A DNA stretch of 64,000 bases from Melioribacteraceae bacterium 4301-Me (GCA_041538185.1 JBGORM010000001.1:1-64000), one strand, 5' to 3'. Numbered from the stretch's first letter, positions 46,508 through 55,907 are shown. Numbers and translations: made by a program. Notes: generated from the letters alone by a model not told the origin.

Positions 46508-47473
46508 TTATAAAAAAACTTTTGCATCAGCGGGCATACCCGGTTTTAAGTCAAAGTCTCTATTGTCAACTGTAATCTTTACGGCAAAAACAAGTTTTGT
46601 TCTTTCATCTTTTGTTTGAACATTTTTAGGAGTAAACTCAGCTTCCGGTGAAATGTAGGTTACCTTTCCTTCATATTTTCTGTCCGGATAAGTATCTATT
46701 GTAACATCTGCTTTTTGTCCAAGTTTTATTTTACCCAGTTCCACTTCCGATACATAAATGACCAAATCAACAGTAGCCAGATTAGAAACTTTAAAGAGGG
46801 AAGACATTGGAGTTACAGTTTCGCCAACTTCAACAAATCTTTTAACAATGAATCCACTTAAAGGAGATTTTACATAACTATCCCTTATATTCTTTTTGAG
46901 TAAATCGACTGCAGCTTTTGCCTTTTTGAGATTACCTTTTGCTTGCTCAATTTCTTCCGGACGGAATATCTTTTTTACTTTTTGATAATTTTCTTTAGCT
47001 GAATTATATTGTGCCAAAGCGACTTCATATCGAGCAGTCATATCTTCAAACTGCTTTTTAGATATTGATTTGCTCTCCCACAATTGTTTATATCTTTCAA
47101 AGTCTGCTTTAGCAGTATTGAAATTGATTTCGCTCTGCTTCAACATTTCTTCAGCTTGTTTTATGTCTTCGCTTCTAGCGCCTTTGAGCATTAAGTCAAG
47201 TTGAACCTGCGCAATCTGTTCAGCAGCTAAAGCTTGTTCAAGTTGATAATCAAGAGCTTCGCGGTCTATAATTAGAACTGTGTCACCAGCATTTACACGC
47301 GTGCCCTCATCAAATAATATTGATTTAATATCGCCAGCTGTTCTTGAGCTAACAATTACATTAGTAGATTCGATTGTGCCGGTTGCTTCAAGAAATGTAT
47401 TGTCATTTTTACTATTACATCCAGTAATTAATAATATTAATGCAAAGATGACTGTTATTTTAATTGCTTTCAT
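46508..47473 (-). CDS. HlyD family periplasmic adaptor lipoprotein
   Basis: The 321-residue membrane-fusion protein links the ABC exporter to TolC. An N-terminal helix ends with the lipobox-like LLITGCNSK (Cys about 19), so it is probably a lipoprotein. It has barrel-sandwich and coiled-coil hairpin parts (about 75-190) and the FIVKRFVEVGETVTPMSSLFKV lipoyl half-motif. Its start lies within the TetR gene end (14-nt overlap). Confidence 0.9.
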   Translation of the reverse strand: MKAIKITVIFALILLITGCNSKNDNTFLEATGTIESTNVIVSSRTAGDIKSILFDEGTRVNAGDTVLIIDREALDYQLEQALAAEQIAQVQLDLMLKGARSEDIKQAEEMLKQSEINFNTAKADFERYKQLWESKSISKKQFEDMTARYEVALAQYNSAKENYQKVKKIFRPEEIEQAKGNLKKAKAAVDLLKKNIRDSYVKSPLSGFIVKRFVEVGETVTPMSSLFKVSNLATVDLVIYVSEVELGKIKLGQKADVTIDTYPDRKYEGKVTYISPEAEFTPKNVQTKDERTKLVFAVKITVDNRDFDLKPGMPADAKVFL

Positions 47474-48095
47474 TGTTTATCCTTTTATTAATTAATAATT
47501 GTTTTCCTTTTTTTGTAAGAATTCCATTTAGCAGCAATTCAAAAGCTGATTCAAATGTTTTTTGATATTCAATTTCATTGTAACTTTTTTTCATTTGACT
47601 AATTGAGGATAGGGCAGCAGTAAAAACTTTTATTATAATGTTATCGGGAATATCTAAGATTATTTTTTTCTTTCTTCCAACTCTTAATAAAAGTTTTATT
47701 AGAGGAATTACTCGTTCTTTTTTAAGATTAATTATTTCATCTGCAAGTTTTGGGTAGTAGTGCTTCAGCCTGTAGAGCGATTCATCGTTAAACAAAACAA
47801 AATATTCCTGAATGATTTTTGAAAATTCAATAAACTTTTCTACTACATTAGTTTGTGCTTGAATGTTCGAAACAATAACTGTATATGCAAAACTTAGCTT
47901 ATCAATTAACATTTTTCGTAAGAGTTCTTCTTTTGTGGGAAAACTTCGATAAATAGTTTTTTTGCTTACGTGAAGTTCACTTGCAAGTTCATCCATTGTA
48001 AACTTATGATATCCTTTTTGGCTAAACTTATTATTCAGCAGGTTTATAATTTTTTCTTCGATTTCACTTTTAGTTGTTTTATTAGTATAGTCCAT
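47460..48095 (-). CDS. TetR/AcrR family transcriptional regulator
   Basis: The roughly 211-residue repressor has an N-terminal HTH (ISLLNNKFSQKGYHKFTMDELASELHVSKKTIYRSFPTKEELL split over about 15-60). The C-terminal ligand domain is divergent. I chose ATG 48095 because the operator-like palindrome at 48108-48125 would cover the alternative GTG at 48122. It is directly upstream of, and co-transcribed with, the exporter genes. Confidence 0.85.
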   Translation of the reverse strand: MDYTNKTTKSEIEEKIINLLNNKFSQKGYHKFTMDELASELHVSKKTIYRSFPTKEELLRKMLIDKLSFAYTVIVSNIQAQTNVVEKFIEFSKIIQEYFVLFNDESLYRLKHYYPKLADEIINLKKERVIPLIKLLLRVGRKKKIILDIPDNIIIKVFTAALSSISQMKKSYNEIEYQKTFESAFELLLNGILTKKGKQLLINKRINNESN

Positions 48096-48107
48096 TATAA
48101 AATTATG

Positions 48108-48125
48108 TTTGTTATCGTTCACTAA
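48108..48125. promoter_or_regulatory. operator-like palindrome before the downstream tetR
   Basis: TTTGTTATCGTTCACTAA matches 16 of 18 bases of the near-perfect palindrome upstream of the other tetR gene (48757-48774). It lies in the short gap between the two regulator genes. Confidence 0.5.
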
Positions 48126-48153
48126 CCAATTAATTAAAAAAATTTTGATTTCA

Positions 48154-48741
48154 TTACTTCATAAAAATTAATTCATCTAAAGATTTTATTGCATCTTTTC
48201 CTCTCTGAGATAACGAGAAGTTAAAATTGCTCAGCCGCCATTCTAAAACAATCATTCTAATCATCCCCAAAATTATTGTGAGTAAATCTTGAGTATCAAC
48301 ATCAACTATTTCATCGTTTGCTTTACCTTCTTCGATTACTGTGCTTAGTAAATTTCTTCTTTTCTGCATTATAAATAGAAGCCGTTGACGTAATATATCA
48401 CTTTGGTCAAATATGTCTTCTGCAAATAAAATTGATGTCATTTCATGGTTTTTTTCAAGAAAATCAAAGTGAAATTGTATAAACTGCCTTAATTTATTCT
48501 GCGCTGTTTTTTTGGAAAGAATTTCTTTTTCCAGCAAATGGTCAAAATCTAACATTCTGTTTAGAATACCAAGAATAATATCTTCTTTATTAAGGAAATG
48601 ACGATAAATTGCAGGCTCGCTTATCTTGACACGTTTTGCAAGTTCTCTAATTGAAAATGAACGGTATCCTTCTGCATGAATAATTTTAATTGCTTCATCA
48701 ATAATCATTTCTTGTCTTTGTTCAGTACTTAAACGAGGCAT
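48154..48741 (-). CDS. TetR/AcrR family transcriptional regulator
   Basis: The 195-residue regulator has the HTH SFSIRELAKRVKISEPAIYRHFLNKEDIIL (about 24-53; residues shown in part). It precedes the other tetR by about 30 nt on the same strand. The duplicated operator-like palindromes suggest the two respond to different ligands but share sites, controlling themselves and the exporter. Confidence 0.88.
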   Translation of the reverse strand: MPRLSTEQRQEMIIDEAIKIIHAEGYRSFSIRELAKRVKISEPAIYRHFLNKEDIILGILNRMLDFDHLLEKEILSKKTAQNKLRQFIQFHFDFLEKNHEMTSILFAEDIFDQSDILRQRLLFIMQKRRNLLSTVIEEGKANDEIVDVDTQDLLTIILGMIRMIVLEWRLSNFNFSLSQRGKDAIKSLDELIFMK

Positions 48742-48756
48742 CTTTATTTCTAAAAA

Positions 48757-48774
48757 TTAGTTAACGTTCACTAA
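48757..48774. promoter_or_regulatory. operator-like palindrome before the upstream tetR
   Basis: TTAGTTAACGTTCACTAA has half-sites TTAGTTA and (reverse complement) TTAGTGA around ACGT, a typical TetR-family operator. It sits 16 nt before the start of the 195-residue regulator. Confidence 0.6.
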
Positions 48775-48842
48775 CAAATATAAAATAAAAGTAACTCCTT
48801 GTCAAGTCTTTTTTAAATAAATTAGCACAATTTTTACTCTTA

Positions 48843-49184
48843 TTATTTAATAAACTCTAACAGTGCAGCAGCATTATTAAGTTTTTCTTCTTTTGAGGAA
48901 AAAAGGAGAGTCACTGTTCTGTGTTCTTTTTCCAGCTTTTTTATTTGTACAAGAAATTCTTTTTTCCCTTTTAATTCTTCACGATACTTTTCTTTAAACA
49001 AATCCCACTTTTCAGGATCATGATTATACCATTTTCTTAATTCGTTGCTTGGAGCTATTTCTTTCAGCCATAAATCGATTTTTGCTTTTTCTTTTGTTAA
49101 TCCTCTTGCCCAGAGTCTATCGACAAGAATTCTATAGCCATCGTCTTTTGATGGTTTTTCGTAAATACGTTTTACTTTTATCAT
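48843..49184 (-). CDS. DUF488 (YeaO-like) protein
   Basis: The 113-residue protein has the DUF488 hallmarks [39 protein letters not shown] and FKEKYREEL. The family is small, cytoplasmic and of unknown activity, often near stress or metal genes. It follows pncA by 20 nt and ends the run of the oxidase/NAD-salvage genes. Confidence 0.88.
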   Translation of the reverse strand: MIKVKRIYEKPSKDDGYRILVDRLWARGLTKEKAKIDLWLKEIAPSNELRKWYNHDPEKWDLFKEKYREELKGKKEFLVQIKKLEKEHRTVTLLFSSKEEKLNNAAALLEFIK

Positions 49185-49204
49185 TTTATTTTTCTTGTAT
49201 TTTT

Positions 49205-49747
49205 TTATAAAATTTTATCAGAAGTTATAATTACAGCTCCAGCTTTTTCCATTTCAGTAAATGCATTTTCAACATCACCTTCATTCTGATAAATTCCTTC
49301 AACCCCATCTTTGATGACGAATGTTTTAAATCCATTTTTTAATGCATCAAGGACTGTTTGTTTAACGCAATATTCTGCAGTTAATCCTGTGACATAAAAT
49401 TCGTCGATATTATTTCTTTTAAGATAATCTACAAGATTTTCATTTGTTGCTTCGAATGCTGAGTATCCATCATCTTTATCACCTGTTCCTTTGAGAAATA
49501 CTTTATGAATTTTTTCTGAGTTCAAACCTTCTGGGAATTCAGCACCATAAGAATTTTGAATGCAATGTTTAGGCCATTTATTAAAATGAACCGAATTTTC
49601 CGGATGCCAATCTTTTGATGCTAAAACAAAATCGAATTTATCCATTAGTTTGTTAATTACAGGAATTATAATATCTCCCTTTGGTGTTGGCAAAGCGCCG
49701 TTTGGGCAAAAATCATTTTGTAAGTCAACTATAAATAAAGCTTTCAT
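49205..49747 (-). CDS. pncA: nicotinamidase
   Basis: The roughly 180-residue cysteine hydrolase converts nicotinamide to nicotinate. The catalytic triad is visible: Asp in [13 protein letters not shown], Lys in [16 protein letters not shown] and Cys in [12 protein letters not shown]. The metal site is in [13 protein letters not shown] chose ATG 49747, with GGAGGT 7-8 nt upstream, over the GTG at 49756. The pncB stop lies 1 nt before it, so both are co-expressed and feed nadE-dependent NAD synthesis. Confidence 0.9.
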   Translation of the reverse strand: MKALFIVDLQNDFCPNGALPTPKGDIIIPVINKLMDKFDFVLASKDWHPENSVHFNKWPKHCIQNSYGAEFPEGLNSEKIHKVFLKGTGDKDDGYSAFEATNENLVDYLKRNNIDEFYVTGLTAEYCVKQTVLDALKNGFKTFVIKDGVEGIYQNEGDVENAFTEMEKAGAVIITSDKIL

Positions 49748-49748
49748 T

Positions 49749-51164
49749 TCAGACACCTCCTTTCATTTTTGTAATCAATTCATCGCGTAATTGTTTTAAA
49801 TTAGGACTCAAGCCGACTTTATAAATATGCGGAAATTCAAATCTCTTATGTTCATCTGGAAGAAGAGAGAAACGATACTCTGAATATGCTGCGATTTCTT
49901 TAACTGATTTGAAGTTTATTGATGGAGCTCCGTTTTTGAAAACCTGTGCGGTTAGAGATTCATAGTGCAAATCTTTTAGTTTGCACTTTTTGTAGATATC
50001 GTGCGGATGAAGCATAACGTCGATATCAGTTTCGTTTTCCAAAGCTATGCAGTCGGCATAGAATTTATTTTCACCGTTAAAGTATCGATAAATTTTCTTT
50101 ATGCCGGGCAGTGTTATCTTGCTAACGTCTTCTGAAAGTTTGATAGTTGGATTATTATTAATCGTGCTTATCTTGTAAACACCGTCTAAAGCAGCGTCTT
50201 TTTGGCCTGTAATTAAATTTGTACCGACTCCAAATGCATCAATTGGTGCTCCTTGCTCAATAAGACTTTTAATTAAATATTCATCCAGTTGATTTGAAGC
50301 AATTATTTTAACATAGTTTAGTTCGGCTTCGTCAAGCATTTTACGCGCTTTTTTCGAGAGATAAGCTAAGTCGCCGCTATCTAATCTTACTGCCGAAAGT
50401 TTGTGTCCATTTTGTTCCATTTCTTTAGCAATTTTGATTGCGTTTGGGATGCCGCTTTTTAGAGTATCGTAAGTATCGACCAGCAAGACGCAATTATCTG
50501 GGTAGAGTTCTGCAAATTTTCGGAAAGCTGTGAGCTCGTCCCCAAAGCTTTGTATCCATGAATGAGCTTGGGTACCGGTAGGAATTAAATCATAAATAAA
50601 TGCACTGTAAACATTTGATGTGTTATCCATTCCGCCAATAATTGCAGCTTTGCTGGCAAATAGAGCTGCAAATCCTTGAGCACGCCTTAAACCAAAGTCA
50701 GCTAATTTTCTTTTGCCAGCTGAGTATCTAAGTCTCCTTGCTTTTGTTGCAATAAGAGATTCGAAATTAATTACATTTAAAATAATCGATTCGAGAAGTT
50801 GAGTTTCAATTATACTACCTTCAACTCTAATCAATGGTTCGTTTGGGAAAACGATTTCACCTTCAGGCACGGAAAAAATGTTACCGGAAAATTTGAAATT
50901 TTTTAAGTAATCAAGAAATTCATTTTTGAATCCATGTTTGTGTAAAAAATCAATTGCTCCATTGTTGTATGTAAATTCACTAATTAATTCGAGCATGTCC
51001 TGTAGCCCAGCAAAAATTGCATAACCTGAGTTGAAAGGATTGTTTCTAAAAAAATAGTCGAAATTTGCTTGGCGATTTCCTATCCCAGTTAAAAAATAGC
51101 CTTGAGCCATTGTCAGTTCGTAGTAGTCAAGATAAAGTCCAATATTATCCTTAAAAAAATTCAT
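49749..51164 (-). CDS. pncB: nicotinate phosphoribosyltransferase
   Basis: The 471-residue enzyme makes nicotinate mononucleotide from nicotinate and PRPP. Hallmarks: DYYELTMAQGYF near the N-terminus, ADFGLRRAQGF, GTQAHSWIQSFGDELTAF (catalytic His) and VRLDSGDLAYLSKKAR. The length fits the long form. Its place with pncA makes a two-gene NAD salvage unit. Confidence 0.94.
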   Translation of the reverse strand: MNFFKDNIGLYLDYYELTMAQGYFLTGIGNRQANFDYFFRNNPFNSGYAIFAGLQDMLELISEFTYNNGAIDFLHKHGFKNEFLDYLKNFKFSGNIFSVPEGEIVFPNEPLIRVEGSIIETQLLESIILNVINFESLIATKARRLRYSAGKRKLADFGLRRAQGFAALFASKAAIIGGMDNTSNVYSAFIYDLIPTGTQAHSWIQSFGDELTAFRKFAELYPDNCVLLVDTYDTLKSGIPNAIKIAKEMEQNGHKLSAVRLDSGDLAYLSKKARKMLDEAELNYVKIIASNQLDEYLIKSLIEQGAPIDAFGVGTNLITGQKDAALDGVYKISTINNNPTIKLSEDVSKITLPGIKKIYRYFNGENKFYADCIALENETDIDVMLHPHDIYKKCKLKDLHYESLTAQVFKNGAPSINFKSVKEIAAYSEYRFSLLPDEHKRFEFPHIYKVGLSPNLKQLRDELITKMKGGV

Positions 51165-51256
51165 TACGAAATTTTCTTGTTTTTTTGTCCATTAAATTAT
51201 TAATCATTTTTTAAACAAACTATCTTTATTTATACCGTTTATGTTCTTCTCGTTAG

Positions 51257-51928
51257 TTAAAATTCTTCTTTAATAATTTGGTTGTCTGGAATACCGAGAT
51301 TATCAAATATTTTTTCCAATGCATTCATCATAGGCGGTGGGCCACATAAATAAAACATCTTATTAAAATCATTGACAACTGATTTAAGGAATTCTTCAGT
51401 AATAAATCCGTAATGATACTTGTCGGATTTTTGATGTGATAAAATATTTATAAAATTTTTGCCAAGCATTTTTTCGAATTCATCTTTGTGTATTATATCA
51501 GCCTCGGTTTTATTTGCAAAAATCAGTTTATTATTCCCAAGTTGATTTTTAGAATTCAGTTCCCGAAGGATTGCAATAAAAGGAGTTACACCGGCTCCGC
51601 CGGCGATAAAATATCCTTCACCTTTGTAACTGATTGCGCCCCAGGGATCATCAATAATTAGTTCATCACCCGGTTTCAGTTTCCCGATTTCTTTTGTCAC
51701 ACCATTGTGGTCATTATAAATTTTTATTGTAAACTCAAGATAATCCCACTCATTAAGCGATGTAAATGTAAAGGAACGTTTTTGTTCTGCCAATTTAGGT
51801 TTATTTATTGCAACATCTGTTGCTTGACCGGGAATAAAACTGTATCCTTTAGGTTTTTCTACCTTTAATGATTTTACATCGTGTGTAAGGTTTTTTGTAT
51901 CAAGAATTTTTAACTTATGTTCTGCCAT
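51257..51928 (-). CDS. ferredoxin/flavodoxin-NADP+ reductase-like flavoprotein
   Basis: The 223-residue FAD-binding oxidoreductase has an FAD motif KRSFTFTS, the NAD(P) motif GGAGVTPFIAILREL and C-terminal YLCGPPPMMNAL. It lacks a 2Fe-2S domain, so it would transfer electrons between NAD(P)H and a separate carrier such as the ferredoxin at 58992. In NO-detoxifying clusters such reductases often supply electrons; the partner here is not shown. Confidence 0.85.
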   Translation of the reverse strand: MAEHKLKILDTKNLTHDVKSLKVEKPKGYSFIPGQATDVAINKPKLAEQKRSFTFTSLNEWDYLEFTIKIYNDHNGVTKEIGKLKPGDELIIDDPWGAISYKGEGYFIAGGAGVTPFIAILRELNSKNQLGNNKLIFANKTEADIIHKDEFEKMLGKNFINILSHQKSDKYHYGFITEEFLKSVVNDFNKMFYLCGPPPMMNALEKIFDNLGIPDNQIIKEEF

Positions 51929-51965
51929 TGTGTTCCTTTCAATTATGTTTTAGAAAAACAATTGC

Positions 51966-52427
51966 TCATTTACTTTTTTTATATCTGGAAACATAATTTC
52001 CGACTTCAGATCTAAAACCAACTGCAAGTCTATTCCAACTATTTATTGCTACGATTGCCAGAGTTAATTCTACAAGTTCTTTTGGGGTGAATAACTTTTC
52101 AGCTTCCGCATACACTTCATCAGGTGCCCCTGATTGCGGTAAATTTGTTAATGCTTCACACCAGGCGAGAGCAGCTCTTTCGCGTTCGGAATAAAAAGGA
52201 GCTTCGCGCCAGGCAGAAAGTAAATAAATTCTTTGGTCGTTTTCGCCAAGCGCCAATGCATCTTTAGTATGCATTTCAAGGCAATGGGCGCAGCCATTAA
52301 TTTGTGATGCTCTGATTTTTACTAGTTCTAAAAGTTTATGGTCTATCTTACTTTGATCTACAACTTTCTGTAAACCAAGCATAGCTTTATAACCTTCGGG
52401 TAAGGTTTTAGACCAACGTAATCGCAT
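51966..52427 (-). CDS. carboxymuconolactone decarboxylase / AhpD-like peroxidase
   Basis: The 153-residue helical protein has the AhpD-type CXXC in INGCAHCLEMHTKDA and the SAWREAPFYSERERAALAW region. The two redox cysteines and nearby His suggest an alkylhydroperoxidase-like activity. It lies between the cytochrome gene and the flavoprotein. Confidence 0.88.
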   Translation of the reverse strand: MRLRWSKTLPEGYKAMLGLQKVVDQSKIDHKLLELVKIRASQINGCAHCLEMHTKDALALGENDQRIYLLSAWREAPFYSERERAALAWCEALTNLPQSGAPDEVYAEAEKLFTPKELVELTLAIVAINSWNRLAVGFRSEVGNYVSRYKKSK

Positions 52428-52475
52428 AATTATTTCCTTTCTATAAATAACGAAATTTTGTGACTTATTAAATAT

Positions 52476-53300
52476 TCATTTGCGATTTTCTCTTACCTTT
52501 CGCACATCTTTTGCTTGTACAAGCTGTGCATTATTTCCCCAGCTTGTTCTTTCATGATTTACCACTGCTGCAACTTCTTCATCCGATAGCTGATCAGCCC
52601 AGGCTGGCATTGGCGTGGAATATTTAATTCCGTTTATTACCTTACCTTGCAATCCAAACAATACAATCCGAATATGCTCAGTAGGATCTTTTGCTTTAAC
52701 TACATCATCACTCATCAGTGGCGGAAACACATTTGTTAATCCCTGTCCATTTTCCTGATGACAACTTGAGCAGCTTTTTCTATAAATATCTGCTCCATTA
52801 ATTGCAGTAAGATTTTGTGAGGCTTCTTTTGTTACTTCTGTAATTTGCGGTTTTTTATATGTTGGTGTATTCGCAAATTCTTCCGGAGGATTCCATTGAT
52901 TGATAAAATAAAACATCGACCAGGCAACAATTAGAATGAATAAAACCCAAATCCAGCTTGGAATGGGGGAGGGGGTTTCAGCTGTTGTTGGCTCCCATTT
53001 TTCTTTTGCTGATGCACCGTAAGCGTTGACTAAAAGGGAAATTTTTCCTTCAACAATATCGTTTTCTTTTAAGCCCTGTATTGTAATTCCTGGACCATTG
53101 CGTACAATAAACTTTACATCTCTTACAGATTTCTTTCCATCTTCACTATAAGCAATTACTGTAAGCTTATGTTCGCCATCATCAAGTGTGGTTGTGTCTA
53201 ATTCAAATCTTGCAGGCGGACTGTAAACAGCGATTGGTTCTTTATTATCGTCCAAGTAAACTTCAATTTTGTTTTGTTGTTGGTCCCAAAGATTACTCAA
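52476..53300 (-). CDS. c-type cytochrome with N-terminal Ig-like domain (CcoP-like role)
   Basis: The 274-residue protein has an unusual N-terminal region (about 1-95) that looks like a bacterial Ig-like fold (DDGEHKLTVIAYSEDGKKS and VRDVKFIVRN). One membrane helix follows (about 116-137, WIWVLFILIVAWSMFYFI), then a C-terminal cytochrome c domain with CSSCH at about 172 and PMPAWADQLSDEEVAAVVNHE. The heme domain resembles that fused to CcoO. It would deliver electrons to the oxidase in place of CcoP. The topology of the Ig-like part is puzzling, since no signal peptide precedes it. Its start overlaps the previous gene by 4 nt. Confidence 0.85.
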   Translation of the reverse strand: MSNLWDQQQNKIEVYLDDNKEPIAVYSPPARFELDTTTLDDGEHKLTVIAYSEDGKKSVRDVKFIVRNGPGITIQGLKENDIVEGKISLLVNAYGASAKEKWEPTTAETPSPIPSWIWVLFILIVAWSMFYFINQWNPPEEFANTPTYKKPQITEVTKEASQNLTAINGADIYRKSCSSCHQENGQGLTNVFPPLMSDDVVKAKDPTEHIRIVLFGLQGKVINGIKYSTPMPAWADQLSDEEVAAVVNHERTSWGNNAQLVQAKDVRKVRENRK

Positions 53301-53530
53301 TTTTTCTTTTCTCCTTCATCTTCAAGAATTATTCTTTTAATATGGTTTTTAGATTCTTCCTTTGGATTGATGAGATATTTTATTGTTAAGATTATCACTG
53401 CTAATACAATTAGGGTTGAAGCCACATAAACAAAGTAAAACCAAAAATCTTTTTTAACAGGCTGCATAGTTTCGTGTTGTAATATAAACATCACGATGAA
53501 ATAAATATTTTGAAGAATTGAGCTTATCAT
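53297..53530 (-). CDS. small single-pass membrane protein (CcoQ/FixQ-position)
   Basis: The 77-residue protein has one to two hydrophobic segments (about 5-17 and 31-50) and a charged tail. Its place between ccoO and the cytochrome gene, and its 4-nt ATGA overlap with ccoO, suggest it takes the place of CcoQ. Sequence alone does not prove homology. GGAGGG lies 4 nt before the ATG. Confidence 0.65.
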   Translation of the reverse strand: MISSILQNIYFIVMFILQHETMQPVKKDFWFYFVYVASTLIVLAVIILTIKYLINPKEESKNHIKRIILEDEGEKKN

Positions 53531-54495
53531 TTTCCCTCCGCTCTTATTTTCTTCACATCATCAGCAGTAATTTTTTTACCGTTATTTCCCCAGCTGCTTC
53601 GTTCGTAATTTATAATGTCTGCAATTTGTTCATCGGTTAAATTATCTTTCTGAGCCGGCATTTCTGAAGGGTACACAATTCCATTTATTGCTTCACCTTT
53701 CAACCCAAACAAAACTGTTCTGATATGTTTATCAATATTTTCTGAATTAACAGTTGCAGAATTTTTCAGCGGCGGAAATGTCATTGGAATTCCTTCCCCA
53801 TTTTGCTGATGGCAGCTTGCACAATTTGTATTATATAGCTGTGCGCCTCTATTGGCTGCTGTTAAATTTTTACTTGATGATTCTTCAACTTGACTTATCC
53901 CTTCAATCGGCTTCTGTTTTAGAAATAAAAGATAAGCCACAAGATCTTTCGCCTTCTGAGTTGCTACAACCTTTCCATTTTTAGGGGCATATTCAGCTGG
54001 GACAGGAATTACCAAATCATTTGAATCAGGATTTTCCTTTATTTCATAAAGCCAAGGATATGCTTGCATAATTGATGATTTAACAACAGCTCTAGGATTA
54101 TATAGATGAATGTGATGCCAAATTTCACTTGGTTGACGATTACCAATATTGCTTAAATCCGGTCCTGTTCTTTCACTTCCTAAAACTGCTGGGGTCATTC
54201 TGATTTGATCAAGTGGAGTTAAGTAAGAATAATCAAATGGGGAAGATGGTCTTCCAAATACTTTATCGAGTGGTAGTGGTCGTACTTGTTGAGTGTGGCA
54301 GTATAAACATCCTTCCGAAACATAAATTTTTAATCCTCTAAATTGAGCTGGGGTTAATGTATTTACACCGCACATTGGATCGTTTGAGTTAACTTCAATA
54401 GCGGGAATAATTGCAATTAAAATTGATAATGCAACAAATCCAAAGAAAACGACACTAAACAGTAGTTTATGATTTTCACTAAAATTTAATTTCAT
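53527..54495 (-). CDS. ccoO: cbb3-type oxidase subunit II fused to a cytochrome c domain
   Basis: The 322-residue protein has an N-terminal membrane helix (about 10-32) and the CcoO heme domain with GLKIYVSEGCLYCHTQQVRP (CLYCH at about 63) and RTGPDLSNIGNR. A second cytochrome domain follows, with CASCH at about 227. This fusion gives two hemes in one chain; standard CcoO has one. The extra domain is a close copy of the heme domain of the downstream cytochrome gene (both end with SWGNN). Confidence 0.9.
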   Translation of the reverse strand: MKLNFSENHKLLFSVVFFGFVALSILIAIIPAIEVNSNDPMCGVNTLTPAQFRGLKIYVSEGCLYCHTQQVRPLPLDKVFGRPSSPFDYSYLTPLDQIRMTPAVLGSERTGPDLSNIGNRQPSEIWHHIHLYNPRAVVKSSIMQAYPWLYEIKENPDSNDLVIPVPAEYAPKNGKVVATQKAKDLVAYLLFLKQKPIEGISQVEESSSKNLTAANRGAQLYNTNCASCHQQNGEGIPMTFPPLKNSATVNSENIDKHIRTVLFGLKGEAINGIVYPSEMPAQKDNLTDEQIADIINYERSSWGNNGKKITADDVKKIRAEGK

Positions 54496-55907
54496 ATTTG
54501 TTCACCTGCTAAATCAACTTTTTTATGTAAATGTGTCAATGGTTTCATCTTATACAAATTATATGCAAAAATGATATGTGAAATAAACATAAAAGTTCCG
54601 CCAACAGCCCGCCAAATCCAATAAGGTATCATCAATTCTACTGAATGAATAAAAGGCAAACCTTCAATCCAGCTTTTACCCTGCATAGTTCCGCCAATCA
54701 TTAAAGCAAATCCGTAAATAAGCAATCCCAGAAGTGCAAACCAGAAATGTATTCCAATCAATAAGTGTGATGGTTCTTTTCCGGTTAATCTTGGTAATAA
54801 AGCATAAATACCGCCCCAAATTAAAAATACAACAAAGCCGTACATTGTTAAGTGAGAATGGGCGATAGTGTAATTTGTAAAATGCCAGTACTGATTAAAT
54901 TCTCTTAAAGCTTCTAAGGAACCTTGAGCCGATGCAAGAAAATAAAATATTACTCCAACAAGGATAAATGGCAAAGAATAACTTCGGGCAACTTTTCTGA
55001 AACTGCCTTTCATAGTTAAAAGGAAGTTTCCTGTTCCGGCAGTTAAAGTAATTACCATACCAACACTAAAAACAATTGCAACTGTTTGAAGCCACCATGG
55101 AATTGGTGCAAATACAAAATGATGAGCACCAATTAGAGAATAGAAAACCATTTGCGTCCAGAATGCCAGCACACCAAGTGAATAAGAGTAAATTGGTTTG
55201 TTTAATAACATCGGAAGAAAATAATAAGTTAATCCTAATACCAAAGGAGTAAACCACATCCCAACACCCATATGCATATAGTAGCCTTGAATCACCGTTT
55301 CACCAAGAGCATTCTGGTACCAAGGAATGTAAGCAATAACAATAACAACTATTGTCCACAAAAAAGCAGCGAGTATATACCAGTTTGAAATATAAATTTC
55401 TTTTGTTCCCCTTAGAGCAATTGTTTTATAAAAATTTAATGTGTGAGAAATTACTCCGAGAGCAAAAAGCATCATAGCAGGCCAAATGAACTCGCGATAT
55501 TCTTGACCACCGTTGTTATAACCCATAAATAAATAGATTACTCCAACTAAAATTGAAGCATTTATTACAAAAAGAGCTCTTCTTGCAAGTGAGATACTAA
55601 ACAATGGTCTTTGGCTAGTTCTTGGAATAACATATAAAGCTAATGCTATCATAGCAAGAGAAGTCCATCCCCAGAAAACAACATTAGTGTGAATTGGTCT
55701 TAACCTTCCAAAGGAAAGCCATTGCGCAACTCCAAAATCGGGGTATATAAACCTGATAGCCAGATACAAGCCAACAAAAGTTCCAAATATAAGCCACACA
55801 GTTGCTGAAACAAGATAAGAGTAGATAAGTTTAGTTAGACGGTCGTCTTCATTTATTAAATCATCAATTTTAACTTTTGTTGGTGCAATTGGTCTTTCAA
55901 CAGCCAT
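54492..55907 (-). CDS. ccoN: cbb3-type cytochrome c oxidase subunit I
   Basis: The roughly 471-residue, 12-helix catalytic subunit has the low-spin heme ligand motif GRLRPIHTNVVFWGW, CuB ligands in LIGAHHFVFAPIPWW and HFTNYTIAHSHLTMYGF for the high-spin heme. These match CcoN of Ignavibacteria and related lineages. It would reduce oxygen at low concentration. I chose ATG 55907, with AAGGAA about 7 nt upstream, over the track start at 55928. Confidence 0.93.
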   Translation of the reverse strand: MAVERPIAPTKVKIDDLINEDDRLTKLIYSYLVSATVWLIFGTFVGLYLAIRFIYPDFGVAQWLSFGRLRPIHTNVVFWGWTSLAMIALALYVIPRTSQRPLFSISLARRALFVINASILVGVIYLFMGYNNGGQEYREFIWPAMMLFALGVISHTLNFYKTIALRGTKEIYISNWYILAAFLWTIVVIVIAYIPWYQNALGETVIQGYYMHMGVGMWFTPLVLGLTYYFLPMLLNKPIYSYSLGVLAFWTQMVFYSLIGAHHFVFAPIPWWLQTVAIVFSVGMVITLTAGTGNFLLTMKGSFRKVARSYSLPFILVGVIFYFLASAQGSLEALREFNQYWHFTNYTIAHSHLTMYGFVVFLIWGGIYALLPRLTGKEPSHLLIGIHFWFALLGLLIYGFALMIGGTMQGKSWIEGLPFIHSVELMIPYWIWRAVGGTFMFISHIIFAYNLYKMKPLTHLHKKVDLAGEQI

